Shown: piece after piece, positions 32,701-43,442 of the stretch
Position numbering within the stretch: the stretch's first letter is position 1
How the letters are laid out: each line of letters begins with the position of its first letter
Source of the DNA: Latrodectus hesperus
Lineage: Eukaryota; Arthropoda; Arachnida; Araneae; Theridiidae
DNA length: 64,000 nucleotides
Assembly (NCBI GenBank): GCA_037975125.1
Contig: CM075860.1
Location: 42,569,282-42,633,281, forward strand
Direction: 5' to 3'
Notes under the pieces: model-generated
Told to the model about the DNA's origin: nothing
The model's database searches: none
What the model saw: only the letters and a program-made list of their open reading frames with translations
Position numbers and translations under genes: made by a program

Positions 32701-33452
32701 GTGGAATTTTTACCAATAATACAGATTTTAATTACAGCCTACATCCATCCTGCTCCATCTTTACTGCTGAAGCAACCGCCATTTACTACGCGCTTCAGCT
32801 TGTGAATACAGACGACTATCATCAATATTGTATATATACTGACAGCATGAGTATTATTGAAGCCTTGAAAAACAATAGTGTTATCTGTCATCCTGTTGTG
32901 TCGAGAATTTTTAAAGCATTGGATTCCCTTGCTGGCAAGGGAAAAGAAATTGTATTTTGTTGGATACCAAGCCACATGGGTCTTGAAGGAAATGAGAGAG
33001 CAGATGCAGCTGCAAAGGCTGCATCAGATCCAATATTACCATCCGTTCCTCTCTCAGATGTGAGAAAGGCTATTAAAAGTTTTATATATGGTCTTTGGCA
33101 GGAATCATGGAACTTACAGGTCGTCAACAAATTACATACCATTTACCCATCCCTCACCTCATTATCAGTTTTACCGTTACGAAGTGCTGATGTTAGATTG
33201 ACTCGCCTTCGTATCGGACACACACGTTTCACACACAAACATTTGTTTTTAAGTGATTTAAATCCATGGTGTGAGGCGTGTGATGAACCATTTTCTGTTT
33301 ATCATATTTTAATCTCATGCTCTACTTTTAACGTCTACCGTTTTAAATTTTTTAAAACAAACCTTTTAACTATGTTTGATTTGCTGGGGGAACCACCCCA
33401 CAGAAACCTATTTGCTTATTTAAGAGCAATAGGTTTTTTAAATTTTATATAA
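29772..33452 (+). CDS. X5 ORF2: endonuclease / RT / RNase H polyprotein, intact
   Basis: 1226 residues are open from the ATA codon to the stop at 33450-33452. All catalytic motifs are present: WNCHG, GDFNGH, SDHFP for the endonuclease; FFDIEKAYD, GVPQGS, YVDD for RT; TDGSK, AEA, YTDS, ERADAAAK for RNase H; then CEACDEP...H...C. The endonuclease half matches X3 closely up to about 30640, after which the sequence is closer to X6 and X9. Unusual residues against sisters are GVDG for GDDG and LVLGDFN for LLLGDFN. Whether these affect activity is unknown. Confidence 0.93.
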   Translation: MTSFVSWNCHGLRSHHDDIKSIISAYNPACVALQETFLKSSNNFSMRGFKSFRKDCGVDGAVSGGVCILTSNTFPSTAHPLNTTLQAVAIRIHTSCLLTVCSLYLPPHDVIRQEELDALVDQLPTPFLVLGDFNGHSSLWGNDDTNSRGRQIERFISDNSLCLLNTDEKTYFHVPTRTFHSLDLAICSPSLLPLLNLIVGNDLHNSDHFPLVISQTGGSSVGQRLPTYVYSRADWTLFTQLAVIDDAMVSIEDIDIAVFEVTQTIKNAADASIPKSSPIPHRRCKPWWNNECKQTYRKQRKLWGLFRRYPTTENLIAFKRAKALARRARRRSQKESWSRYVSSITSSTSSKQLWRRVKAANGIYREFSIPILKSGAAIYSSPKDIANVLGETFANVSSNDSYSPSFLRTKSRAERTPIRFNHRQALPYNCEFRMLELKRALQQAHDTSPGPDGISYQMLRHLSPDSLLNLLYLFNRIWTENKFPSLWSEAIVIPILKASKDPSVPSNYRPIALTSCLCKTLERMVNARLVYVLEGNKCIHINQSGFRKGRSTLDNITFLETQIRNSFVRRNHLVSIFFDIEKAYDRTWRYGILRRMYDFGFRGNLPIFIQNFLRSRGFKVRIGTFLSNTFNQPEGVPQGSILSVTLFNIHISTILHQLSPPVHGTLYVDDLQISCEGSNMNLIERQLQTSVNKIAAWCAENGHTLSPSKSNCVHFCKKTSLHNDPVICINNTPIPVVNEVKFLGVIFDRKLTFLPHILYLRKKCERSLNILKVLSNTSWGADRTSLLRVYQSLILSRIDYGCVVYGSARSSVLRRLDTVHHSALRICSGAFRTSPVQSLYAICLQLPLDLRRMQQSLNYYTKIMSTLDHPLRSVVPNASLKRLYDARPLSIQPFLTRAKSHLWLTDLCDVRIESIDQFLYPPWYEPTNTFINTFAQFKKSDTTPIVFQQLYFSHRCQYQSYKPVFTDGSKTAGHVGCGIFTNNTDFNYSLHPSCSIFTAEATAIYYALQLVNTDDYHQYCIYTDSMSIIEALKNNSVICHPVVSRIFKALDSLAGKGKEIVFCWIPSHMGLEGNERADAAAKAASDPILPSVPLSDVRKAIKSFIYGLWQESWNLQVVNKLHTIYPSLTSLSVLPLRSADVRLTRLRIGHTRFTHKHLFLSDLNPWCEACDEPFSVYHILISCSTFNVYRFKFFKTNLLTMFDLLGEPPHRNLFAYLRAIGFLNFI

Positions 33453-33724
33453 TTACTAAATTTATATTTATACATTTTAAAATTTATATATATTTGATTT
33501 TTTATGTTCTATTATATATGGATTTTAAAATAATTTCTACACTAATTTTTGTTTTTTAAAATTTTAATGTTGCTTGGGTTTTCAAAGGAAATACATATTT
33601 ATAAATAAAATAAAAAAAGTAAATAATATAAAGTATATTTTTTATTTATTCTTGGCACAAAATTTATTCTTGGCGCAGCATGTCCATCTTTGGACCTTGC
33701 GCCATAAAACCCAACCAACCAACC
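33453..33724 (+). other. X5 3' UTR
   Basis: An AT-rich region of the X1 type with a short local duplication of the TTTATTCTTGGC segment just before the stem-loop (33643-33675). It ends in three CCAA units. No gene is seen. Confidence 0.8.
33672..33703 (+). other. Family X 3' terminal stem-loop (X5)
   Basis: Identical to X1: both stems are intact and the loop is ATCTTT. Confidence 0.8.
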
Positions 33725-33737
33725 TGTATATTAATGT
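33725..33737 (+). repeat. Target-site duplication of X5, right copy
   Basis: The second copy directly follows the CCAA tail of X5 and continues the Y2 ORF2 sequence. Confidence 0.88.
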
Positions 33738-34641
33738 TTCTTCTGCACTTTGTTTGCATAGTTCTAACAATTTATCTGTTAATTTATTAAGTTTGGATTC
33801 CGTGTCACAGGTTTTTATTAATTGATCTAGTTGTTCTGAATGTTTTTTAATTGAGGCTATAAATTTTTTCTTATTTTTATAACAGTTGAAGCGTTTATTG
33901 TAACTGATTTGGCTTGGGTTGGTTAGTTTAAAATCTATGTAATTGTGATCAGAACACGAGATTATATCTAAAACTTTCCAGTCCTGTATTTGGGGGAAGA
34001 GGGTTAGTGAGGGTTAAATCCGGCCAACCCTGTCCATTCGGACCTGTGAAAGTTGGTGGAGATTGTTGGGTATTTATTAAATTTAGGTTGTTTGACGCTA
34101 TAAAATTTTCCATTTGTATACCTCTATTATTGTTTGTTTGGTAGTTCCAAATAAGGTTTTGGGCGTTAAAGTCTCCCGCTAGTAAAATTTGACTGTCCCT
34201 AAAATTTACTAGGTAAGGTTTAATTTTGTCAAGGATTGTTATTAGATTACCATTTGGTGGGGCATATACGTTGATTATTAAAAGTGGTTGGGGAAGTAGG
34301 TTTAGCCAAAGAATATTTAGATCTTCTTCTAAAAGAAGTGAAATGGGGTTAATTGGGGCATTAATAATAGTAAGACATTTTGTTTTTTGTGATTTTTTAT
34401 AGAATGTTTTGAAAGTTAGAGGAATCCCTCTTACTTCTTTATTTTGTATGTAAGGCTCTTGTGTTAGTATAATGTGATAATTATTGTTTGCTAATGTTTG
34501 TAGGAGTTGGGTTTGAGCTGATTTGCTCTTTTGTAGATTAATTTGCAAAAAGTTCAATTCATGAAAGTTTATATTTAACAGATTGGGGTTTTGAGTGTTT
34601 GGTGTTAATGGAGAGTTATTAGTTATAGTATTAATATTCAT
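33738..34641 (-). pseudogene. Y2 ORF2, N-terminal part (endonuclease)
   Basis: The likely start is ATG at 34641-34639 (MNINTITNN), by analogy with Y1. The endonuclease shows FLQINLQKS, GDFNAQ and PTFTGPNGQGWPDLT. A frameshift near 34005 follows WPDLTLTN, and the remaining SDHNY-type sequence lies in another frame toward 33738. The residues preceding the ATG in the longer open frame (MITRVPRDC...) come from the X6 5' UTR. Confidence 0.85.
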
Positions 34642-34663
34642 ATTTGGGTTTGTTTTATTTTGG

Positions 34664-34729
34664 CCCCTCAGGGGGTTTACCTTCTTAAGGTAAACACGGG
34701 TGTCACAATCCCGAGGTACCCTAGTGATC
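34664..34729 (+). promoter_or_regulatory. X6 5' terminal hairpins
   Basis: The first 66 bases of X6 contain the CCCC/GGGG hairpin, a 9-bp stem GTTTACCTT/AAGGTAAAC with a 3-nt loop, and CGGG/CCCG. The second stem is one pair longer than in X3 because a loop T became A. Confidence 0.8.
34717..34729 (+). repeat. Target-site duplication of X7, left copy
   Basis: TACCCTAGTGATC in the X6 leader is repeated exactly at 37910-37922. Confidence 0.94.
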
Positions 34730-37683
34730 AATGGTCTTGATCGAAGATATTGATATTGCCGTTAGTAAAGTCACTGACACTATTAAGAAAGCAGCTGATG
34801 CATCAATACCTAAGAGTTCCTCTATATCACACAGGCGTTGCAAACCTTGGTGGAACAAACAATGCCAAGAAACATATAAAAAACAGAGGAAGTTTTGGGG
34901 GATATTTAGGAGGTACCCCACAACGGAGAATCTTATCACCTTTAAGAGAGCAAAAGCATTAGCTCGCAGAGCCCGTCGTCAAAGTCAGAAGGAATCCTGG
35001 TCCTGCTATGTATCTTCTATAACATCTTCAACTTCCAGTAAGCAGTTGTGGAGAAGGGTGAAAGCAGCCAATGGAATTTATAGAGAATTTTCTATTCCTA
35101 TTTTAAAATCCGGAGCTGCTATATACTCTTCTCCTACGGATATAGCTAACGTCCTTGGTGAAGCATTTGCTAACGTCTCAAGCTCGAACTCTTACAGTCC
35201 TTCGTTTTTGAGGACTAAGAGTCGAGCTGAGCGAGTACCAATTCGCTTCAACCATCGACAAACTTTACCGTACAACTGTGAATTCGGAATGTTTGAACTG
35301 AAGAAAGCATTACAGCAGGCCAATAATACCAGTCCAGAACCTGATGGAATCAGTTATGTCATGCTTCAACATTTGAGTCCAGACTCCCTGTTGAACTTAC
35401 TTTACCTGTTCAATAGGATCTGGACGGAAAATGAATTTCCATCTATATGGCAAGAAGCAATAGTGATTCCTGTCCTTAAGGCTGGTAAGGATCCTTCAGA
35501 TCCTTCAAATTATCGACCAATTGCTCTGACGAGTTGCTTATGTAAGACTCTCGAACGTATGGTCAACGCCCGTCTCGTATATGTCTTAGAAAAAATAAAT
35601 GTATACATATTAATCAGAGTGGCTTCCGTAAAGGGAGATCCACTCTTGATAATATTACATATTTGGAGACCCAAATCCGCAATGCTTTTGTGCGGAGGAA
35701 CCATCTGGTCTCCATTTTCTTTGACATCGAGAAGGCATACGACCGTACATGGCGATATGGAATTCTCCGTACATTATATGATTTTGGCTTTCTGGGTAAT
35801 TTGCCGATATTTCTACAGAATTTTTTATGCTCCCGTGGTTTTAAAGTACGTATTGGAAGCTATACATCCAATACTTTTACACAATCTGAAGGTGTTCCTC
35901 AGGGCTCAATTTTAAGCGTCACACTTTTTAGTCTCTTCATCAGTAACATACTTCATCAACTTCCATCATCAGTACATGGCACTTTGTTTGTCGACGACCT
36001 GCAAATATCATGTGAGGGGTCTAACATAAGTTTAATTGAGAGACAACTGCAAACAGCAGTTAACAAACTTGCTGCCTGGTGTGCTGAGAATGGCCATACC
36101 TTATCACCAAGCAAGAGTAAATGTGTCCACTTCTGCAGAAAGACTAGCCTGCATAATGATCCAATAATTTACATCAACAACACTCCAATAGAAGTAGTCA
36201 ATGAAATAAAATTCTTGGGTATTATCTTTGACAGAAAATTGACCTTTCTTCCGCATATTTTACATTTGCGGAAGAAGTGTGAGCGATCGCTTAATATCCT
36301 CAAGGTGTTGTCAAATACATCTTGGGGTGCAGATCGCGCATCACTTCTTCGAGTATATCAGTCATTGATCTTGTCCCGCATTGACTACGGAAGTGTTGTT
36401 TATGGATCAGCTAGATCTTCCGTGTTACGAAGGTTGGACACAGTTCATCACTCTGCTTTGAGGATATGCTCTGGGGCATTCCGCACATCACCCGTCCAGA
36501 GTCTATACGTGATATGTCATCAATTACCGTTAGACCTGAGACGAATGCAGCAATCTCTCAATTATTATGCTAAGGTCATGTCGACCCCTAATCATCCGAT
36601 ACGTTCCATGGTTCCAAATACTTCTCTCATGAGATTATATGATGCTCGTCCAATGAGCATCCCTCCGTTTCTCACACGAGCCAAATCACATCTGTGGCTC
36701 ACAGACCTATGTGATGTTCGGATCGAGTCTGTAGATCAATTTGCTCATCCGCCTTGGTATAATCCAACATATACTTTTATCAATGCCTTTGCTTACTATA
36801 GAAAATCTGACACAACACCTATTGTTTTTCAGCAGCTATATTCTTCTCATCGCTGTCAGTATAAATCATACAAACCTGTATTCACAGACGGTTCTAAAAC
36901 AGCAGGACATGTGGGCTGTGGAGTTTTTATCAATAATACAGCTTTTAGTCACAGCCTTTTAGTCACAGCCTACATTCATCCTGCTCCGTCTTTACTACTG
37001 AAGCAAATGCCATCTGCTACGCGCTTCAGCATGTGAATACAGATGATTGTCATGACTTTTGTATTTACACTGACAGCATGAGTATGATTGAAGCCTTGAA
37101 AAACAATAGCGTTAACTGTCATCCTGTTGTGTCGAGAATTTTCAAAGCATTGGATTCTCTTGCTGGCAAGGGAAAAGAAATTGTATTTTGTTGGATACCA
37201 AGTCACGTAGGTCTTGATGGAAACGAGAGAGCGGATGCAGCTGCAAAGGCTGCTGAAGATCCAGTTTTACCATCGGTTCCGCTCTCAGATGTGAGAAAGA
37301 GTATAAAAAGCTTTATTTGTTCCCTTTGGGAAGAATCATGGAACTTGCAGGTCGGAAACAAACTACATACCATCTTCTCATCCCTCACCTCATTATCAGT
37401 TTTACCGTTACGAAGTGCAGATGTTAGATTAACTCGCCTTCGTATCGGACACACACGTTTCACACACAGACATTTGTTCCTAAATGAACTAAATCCATGG
37501 TGTGAAGCGTGTGATGAACCATTTACTATATATCATATTTTAATTTCATGTCATGTTTTTAACCAACAACGTTTACACTATTTTAATACTGATTTTATAA
37601 CATTATTTGATTTAATAGGGGATCCACCCCATAGAAACCTATTCGCTTTTTTAAGAGCAATAGGTTTCATACATTTTATTTGA
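34730..37683 (+). pseudogene. X7 ORF2, RT and RNase H (truncated, two frameshifts)
   Basis: The frame starts in the linker after the endonuclease (VLIEDIDIAVSKV). It has lost one A in the A-run near 35590, which shifts the frame before QSGFRKG. RT motifs FFDIEKAYD, GVPQGS and FVDD are readable in the next frame. A 14-bp tandem duplication around 36950-36978 (TTTTAGTCACAGCC twice) shifts the frame again in RNase H. The last frame has YTDS, WIPSHVGLDGNERAD and CEACDEP and stops at 37681-37683. Confidence 0.88.
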
Positions 37684-37909
37684 TTTAACTATTAAATTTT
37701 AAAATTGTACATACATTTCATTTTATAAAATTTATTTTAAAATATTATATACACAAATTTTTGTATTTTAAAAATTTTAAATGTTGATTGGGTTTTTAAA
37801 AAAAATAAATAAATAATAAAATAATTAAATAAATATTTAAAGCAACAAAAACGTCTTGGCGCAGCATGTCCAATTTTGGACCTTGCGCCATAAAACCCAA
37901 CCAACCAAC
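37684..37909 (+). other. X7 3' UTR
   Basis: An AT-rich region ending in the stem-loop and three CCAA units, similar to X12. No gene is seen. Confidence 0.8.
37858..37889 (+). other. Family X 3' terminal stem-loop (X7)
   Basis: The stems are unchanged and the loop is AATTTT. Confidence 0.8.
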
Positions 37910-37922
37910 TACCCTAGTGATC
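37910..37922 (+). repeat. Target-site duplication of X7, right copy
   Basis: The exact second copy comes directly after the X7 tail. The X6 leader then continues into its pyrimidine tract. Confidence 0.94.
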
Positions 37923-38360
37923 TGTCCTCTTCTTTCTCTTCTTCTCTCCTCTACTCTTCTGCTTTTTCTTCCTCTTCTCCCTCAGTGTGGTTGCCTCGCA
38001 AGAGGTTGAGGGCTCCCCTTGAGTAGCTTTCGCCGCTCTGTTGCTATTAGCTTCTCTTGGGGACTAAATCACCCACGTGTTTGCCGTGCGTGGAGACCCG
38101 TGTCCCTGGAAAGGAGGATCCTGGTAATTGAGGTCTGCTTCAGGTAAACGGGAGGTGTGTTGTGGTCCTCAGCACATCAATCGGCTTTATGGATCAAGCG
38201 ATCGGTACATCTACTGGGTGACTCGTTAAGGGTGGAGGCCACTTCAGGGATGTACTGTGAGCGTATAGGACCTGACTAGCACTGGTGCAGCTGGTCTGCA
38301 TCCCCTTGTTGGACTCGGTGGTGGGTGGTGCCGTCAGGTCCTGAATTTTCCATTTTCATT
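37923..38360 (+). promoter_or_regulatory. X6 5' UTR after the X7 insertion
   Basis: It contains the C/T tract at about 37923-37982, ending CCCTCAG, and the conserved leader. About 27 bp present in X3 and X9 between GAGG and TCTGCTTCAGG are absent near 38133. Confidence 0.75.
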
Positions 38361-39497
38361 ATGGAAACAAACGTATTTTCTTCTCTCCCACGGGAGCAAA
38401 CCTTGTCTATAATTAAAGCCAGATTCTACATTGTAAAACGGAAAGAGGGTACATTTGATAACGTATCCCCTTTCCTAATCCAAAAAGGTATATCTGGAAA
38501 TATAGGAGAAGCAAAGAGCATTCGAAAACTTCGTTCTGGTGATCTTATGGTAGAAGTTTCTACTGATGCACAATCAACTCTCATAAGCAACATGAACATG
38601 CTTGCTAATCTTGAGGTGTCCGTCCAACCTCATATTAATCTTAACTTTTCACGTGGTGTGGTATCCGCCAAGGATTTAGTAAATACGCCAGCGGACGAGA
38701 TCTTAGATAATCTCAAAGATCAAAAGGTCTGTGCTGTAAAACGCATCACTATCAGACGAGATGGGCAGATTATTAATACTAAACATCTCGTACTGACTTT
38801 TGCGACGCCAGACCTACCGCAGCATATTAAAGCTGCGTATATGTATCTATCCGTTAGGCCATTTATTCCAAATCCTTTGCGTTGTTTCCAGTGCCAGAGA
38901 TTTGGTCACTCTAAAGCGGCTTGCAGGGGCAAACTGACTTGCGCTCGCTGCGCAGCAGTTGGCCATGACAGTTCGTCTTGTACTGCAAAGGAGAGGTGTG
39001 TCAACTGTAAGGGTGACCACCCCTCCTACGCTAGAGTTTGCCCGATCTGGACACTGGAAAAAGAGATCACAACCACCAAAGTTAAGAATAATTGTTCCTA
39101 TCCTGAGGCGAGACGGGCTGTTGCAGCTCGCACACCTCAGGTAGGAGTCAGCTATGCGACTGTTGCTGCCAAAGTCACCAGGACGATTAGTACGCAAACG
39201 GATGCTCTTTCGCTTCCAATAGTCAAATTACCCCCTACATCTGAGAAAAGGCAAAAAACATCCACAACTACTCTCCGTAAAAAAGCTCCGATGGCAAAAT
39301 CTAAAGCCCTTAAGGCATTAAAACTAAAATCTGCTAAGGAGGGCAATTTTAGGCCTTCCATATCCACCCGTAAAGCCTTAACCCTGGAGGCTGACGCTGT
39401 TTCATTACATCCCTCGGACGATGATCTATCGCTCGAGGAGATGTCAGATGACATGCCTTCCAGCTCCGGGAAAGGAGCTTTTCAAATTCAACAATAA
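38361..39497 (+). CDS. X6 ORF1, gag-like RNA-binding protein
   Basis: An intact 378-residue protein from ATG 38361 (METNVFSSLPREQ) with the usual three zinc clusters, a Lys-rich stretch and the acidic tail. Small differences from sisters include GEAKSIRK for GEVKSIRK and SYARVCPIW, in which the Ser before the last zinc-cluster Cys is Val. All Cys/His ligands are retained. The -1 ORF2 frame overlaps the stop. Confidence 0.92.
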   Translation: METNVFSSLPREQTLSIIKARFYIVKRKEGTFDNVSPFLIQKGISGNIGEAKSIRKLRSGDLMVEVSTDAQSTLISNMNMLANLEVSVQPHINLNFSRGVVSAKDLVNTPADEILDNLKDQKVCAVKRITIRRDGQIINTKHLVLTFATPDLPQHIKAAYMYLSVRPFIPNPLRCFQCQRFGHSKAACRGKLTCARCAAVGHDSSSCTAKERCVNCKGDHPSYARVCPIWTLEKEITTTKVKNNCSYPEARRAVAARTPQVGVSYATVAAKVTRTISTQTDALSLPIVKLPPTSEKRQKTSTTTLRKKAPMAKSKALKALKLKSAKEGNFRPSISTRKALTLEADAVSLHPSDDDLSLEEMSDDMPSSSGKGAFQIQQ

Positions 39498-42400
39498 CTT
39501 CCTTTGTTTCTTGGAACTGCCATGGTTTGCGCTCTCATCATGATGACATCAAGTCTATAATTTCAGTTTACAACCCCGCATGTGTTGCACTTCAGGAAAC
39601 ATTCCTGAAGTCCAGCAATAACTTTTCCATGCGTGGGTTTAAAAGCTTTAGAAAAGACTGTGGTGACGATGGTGCAGTGTCTGGAGGTGTCTGTATATTA
39701 ACATCTAATACTTTTCCCAGCACTGCCCATCCATTAAATACTACTCTACAGGCTGTTGCTGTAAGAATTCATACTGCATGCTTATTAACAGTCTGTAGTT
39801 TATATTTACCACCACATGATGTCATCCGCCAAGAGGAACTCGATGCTTTAATAGATCAGCTGCCAACACCATTTCTGTTGTTAGGTGACTTTAACGGCCA
39901 TAGTTCTTTGTGGGGAAATGATGATACTAATTCTCGCGGTCGGCAGATAGAGCGGTTTATTTCAGATAATAGTCTCTGTCTGCTTAATACCGACGAGAAA
40001 ACATATTTCCATGTTCCCACAAGAACGTTTCATTCTCTCGATCTAGCCATCTGTTCTCCATCTCTTCTGCCATTGTTAAATCTCACAGTAGGAAAGGATC
40101 TGCATAAAAGCGATCATTTTCCTCTCGTCATCTCCCAGACTGGAGGTAGTAGTGTAAGACAACGCTTACCTACTTACGTGTACAGTCGGGCAGATTGGAC
40201 GTTATTTACACAATTGGCAGATATTGATAACGAAATGGTTATGATCGATGATATTGATAATTCTGTATCTAAAGTCACTGAAACAATTATTAATGCAGCT
40301 GATGCATCAGTACCAAAAGTTCCTCATTACCACACCGGCGTTGCAAACCATGGTGGAATAATGAATGCCAACAAACTTATAGAAAACAAAGGAAGTTATG
40401 GGGGTTATTTCGGAGGTACCCCACAACGGAGAATCTTATCGCCTTCAAGAGAGCAAAAGCATTAGCTCGCAGAGCTCGTCGTCGAAGTCAGAAGGAATCC
40501 TGGTCTCGCTATGTATCCTCAATTACTTCTTCCACATCCAGTAAACAGTTGTGGAGAAGAGTGAAAGCAGCCAATGGAATATATAGAGAATTTTCCATTC
40601 CTATTTTGAAATCCGGAGCTGCTATATACTCTTCTCCTAAGGACATCGCTAATGTCCTTGGTGAAACCTTTGCTAGCGTCTCAAGCAACGACTCTTATAG
40701 TCCTTCGTTTTTAAGGACAAAGAGTCGTGCTGAGCGAACACCAATTCGTTTCAACCATCGACAAGCTTTGCCTTACAACTGTGAATTTCGGATGTTGGAA
40801 TTGAAGAGAGCATTACAGCAGGCCCATGATACTAGCCCAGGACCAGATGGAATCAGCTATCAAATGCTTCGTCATTTAAGTCCAGATTCCCTGTTGAACT
40901 TACTTTACCTGTTCAATAGGATCTGGACTGAAAATAAATTTCCATCACTTTGGAGCGAAGCAATAGTGATTCCGATCCTTAAGGCTGGTAAGGATCCTTC
41001 TGTTCCTTCAAGTTATCGACCAATAGCTCTGACGAGTTGCTTGTGTAAGACTCTCGAACGTATGGTCAACGCCCGTCTCGTATATGTCTTAGAAAAAAAT
41101 AAATGTATACATATTAATCAGAGTGGCTTCCGTAAAGGGAGATCCACTCTTGATAATATCACATATTTGGAGACCCAAATCCGCAATGCTTTTGTGCGGA
41201 GGAACCATCTGGTCTCCATTTTCTTTGACTTCGAGAAGGCATACGACCGTACATGGCGATATGGAATTCTCCGTAGGATGTATGATTTTGGCTTTAGGGG
41301 TAATTTGCCGATATTTATACAAAACTTTTTACGCTCCCGTGGTTTTAAAGTTCGTATTGGTACGTCTTTGTCCAATACTTTTAACCAACCTGAAGGTGTT
41401 CCTCAGGGAAGTATTTTAAGTGTCACCCTTTTTAATCTTCAAATCAGTTGCATACTTCATCAACTTTCACCTTCTGTGCATGGTACCTTGTACGTTGATG
41501 ACCTGCAAATCTCTTGTGAAGGGTCTAACATGAATTTAATTGAGAGACAATTACAAACATCTGTTAATAAAATTGCTGCATGGTGTGCTGAGAATGGCCA
41601 TACACTATCTCCTAGCAAGAGCAATTGTGTCCATTTCTGCAGGAAGACTAGCCTCCACAGTGATCCCGTTATTCGTATAAACAACACACCTATACCAGTA
41701 GTCAGTGAGGTAAAATTCCTCGGAGTGATATTTGACCGTAAATTAACCTTTCTTCCGCATATATTATATCTGCGGAAGAAGTGTGAGCGATCACTCAATA
41801 TCCTCAAGGTGCTTTCAAACACATCTTGGGGTGCTGATCGCACGTCACTCCTCCGAGTTTACCAATCATTAATTTTATCTCGCATAGATTACGGTTGTGT
41901 TGTTTACGGATCTGCTAGGTCTTCTGTTTTACGCAGACTGGACACTGTCCATCATTCTGCTCTTAGAATATGTTCAGGCGCATTCCGCACATCACCCGTC
42001 CAGAGTCTTTATGCAATATGCCAACAATTGCCTTTAGACCTGCGACGAATGCAGCAGTCTCTCAATTACTATACTAAGATCATGTCGACCCTTGACCATC
42101 CATTACTTTCTATGGTTCCTAATGCCTCTTTAAAAGACTTTATGATGCTCGACCATTGAGCATCCAACCTTTTCTCACAAGAGCCAAATCACATCTCTGG
42201 CTCACAGACCTATGTGATGTTCGGATAGAAAATATTGACCACTTTCTCTATCCATCTTGGTATGAACCAACAAATACCATCTTAAATACCTTTGCTCAAT
42301 TTAAAAAATCGGACACAACTCCTATTGTTTTTCAACAGCTGTACTGTTCTCATCGCTGTCAGTATCAATCTTACAAACCTGTATTCACGGATGGATCTAA

Positions 42401-43172
42401 AACCGCAGGACATGTGGGCTGTGGTGTTTTTATCAATAATACGTCATTAAGCTACAGCCTGCATTTGTCCTGCTCCATCTTTACTGCTGAAGCTACAGCA
42501 ATTTATTATGCGCTTCAGCACGTGAATACAGATGATTATCATCAATATTGTATCTATACTGACAGCATGAGTATTTTAGAGGCTTTGAGAAGCAATAGCG
42601 TTACCTGTCATCCAGTTGTGTCCAAAATTTTTAAAGCATTGGATTCCCTTGCTGGCAAGGGAAAAGAAATTATATTTTGTTGGATACCAAGCCACATGGG
42701 TCTTGAAGGAAATGAGAGAGCAGATGCAGCTGCAAAGGCTGCATCACATCCAATATTACCATCGGTTCCTCTCTCAGATGTGAGAAAAGCTATAAAAAGT
42801 TTTATATATGGTCTTTGGCAGGAATCATGGAACTTGCAGGTTGTCAACAAATTACATATCATTTTCCCATCTCTCACTTCATTATCAGTTTTACCGTTAC
42901 GAAGTGCGGATGTTAGATTAACTCGCCTTCGTATCGGACACACACGTTTCACACACAGACATTTGTTTTTAAATGAACTAAATCCATGGTGTGAAACGTG
43001 TGATGAACCATTTACTATTTATCATATTTTAATCTCATGTTCCACTTTTAACGTTTACCGTTTTAAATTTTTTAAAACAAACCTTTTAACTATGTTTGAT
43101 TTGCTGGGGGAACCACCCCACAGAAACCTATTTGCTTATTTAAGAGCAATAGGTTTTTTAAATTTTATATAA
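39494..43172 (+). pseudogene. X6 ORF2: endonuclease / RT / RNase H, two frameshifts
   Basis: The endonuclease part is open from the ATA codon (WNCHG, GDFNGH, SDHFP). A net frame change near 40315, at DASVPK, disrupts the linker. The next frame carries the RT with FFDFEKAYD (the Ile after the catalytic Asp is Phe), GVPQGS and YVDD. A loss of one A in an A-run near 42133 shifts the frame again before the RNase H. The last frame has TDGSK, AEA, YTDS, ERADAAAK and CETCDEP and stops at 43170-43172. Confidence 0.9.
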
Positions 43173-43442
43173 TTACTAAATTTATATTTATACATTTTAA
43201 AATTTATATATATTAAATTTATTTTATGTTCTATTATATATGGATTTTAAAATAATTTCTACACTAATTTTTGTTTTTTAAAAATTTTAATGTTGCTTGG
43301 GTTTTCAAAGGAAATACATATTTATAAATAAAATAATTAAAAGTAAATAATATAAAATATATTTTACGAAAAATTTATTCTTGGCGCAGCATGTCCATCT
43401 TTGGACCTTGCGCCATAAAACCCAACCAACCAACCAACCAAC
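43173..43442 (+). other. X6 3' UTR
   Basis: An AT-rich region of the X1 type, with the stem-loop and a tail of five CCAA units. No gene is seen. Confidence 0.8.
43383..43414 (+). other. Family X 3' terminal stem-loop (X6)
   Basis: Identical to X1, loop ATCTTT. Confidence 0.8.

Larger units (their letters stand above)
28479..33724 (+). mobile_element. X5: family X LINE lacking only the start of the 5' UTR, both ORFs open
   Basis: X5 is 5246 bp and starts within the 5' UTR at GGTACATCTACTGGG, so about 380 bp of leader, including the terminal hairpins and pyrimidine tract, are missing. ORF1 and ORF2 are both uninterrupted. It ends in a stem-loop and three CCAA units. It would be able to encode proteins if transcribed, but probably lacks its own promoter (inference). 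Confidence 0.93.
19437..34663 (-). mobile_element. Y2: family Y LINE split by X4 and X5
   Basis: Y2 survives as 19437-20474, 26091-28478 and 33738-34663, in total about 4.35 kb on the minus strand. Removing X4 and X5 with one copy of each duplication restores continuous homology with Y1 ORF2. The 3' terminus at 19437 has the GGTTGCTCTAGACAG sequence (plus-strand reading) also found at 49027. The 5' limit at 34663 lies 22 nt before the ORF2 ATG and abuts X6. ORF1 is missing. Confidence 0.87.
34730..37909 (+). mobile_element. X7: 5'-truncated family X LINE inside the X6 leader
   Basis: X7 begins inside ORF2 between endonuclease and RT and runs to a stem-loop plus three CCAA units. A 13-bp duplication proves a separate insertion rather than an internal deletion of X6, which the sequence could suggest at first sight. 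It belongs to the same 3' subfamily as X12. Confidence 0.94.
34664..43442 (+). mobile_element. X6: family X LINE with complete 5' end, split by X7
   Basis: X6 is 34664-34729 plus 37923-43442, about 5.59 kb once X7 and one copy of its duplication are removed. It starts with CCCCTCAGGGGG and ends with a stem-loop and five CCAA units. Its left flank is Y2 and its right flank is the start of X8, and no target-site duplication can be found. The leader has lost about 27 bp near 38133. ORF1 is open and ORF2 has two frameshifts. Confidence 0.9.

Noticed and set aside
34664..37909. Internally deleted or spliced family X derivative
   Set aside because: A 13-bp duplication on both sides of X7 and the continuing leader after 37922 show a nested insertion.
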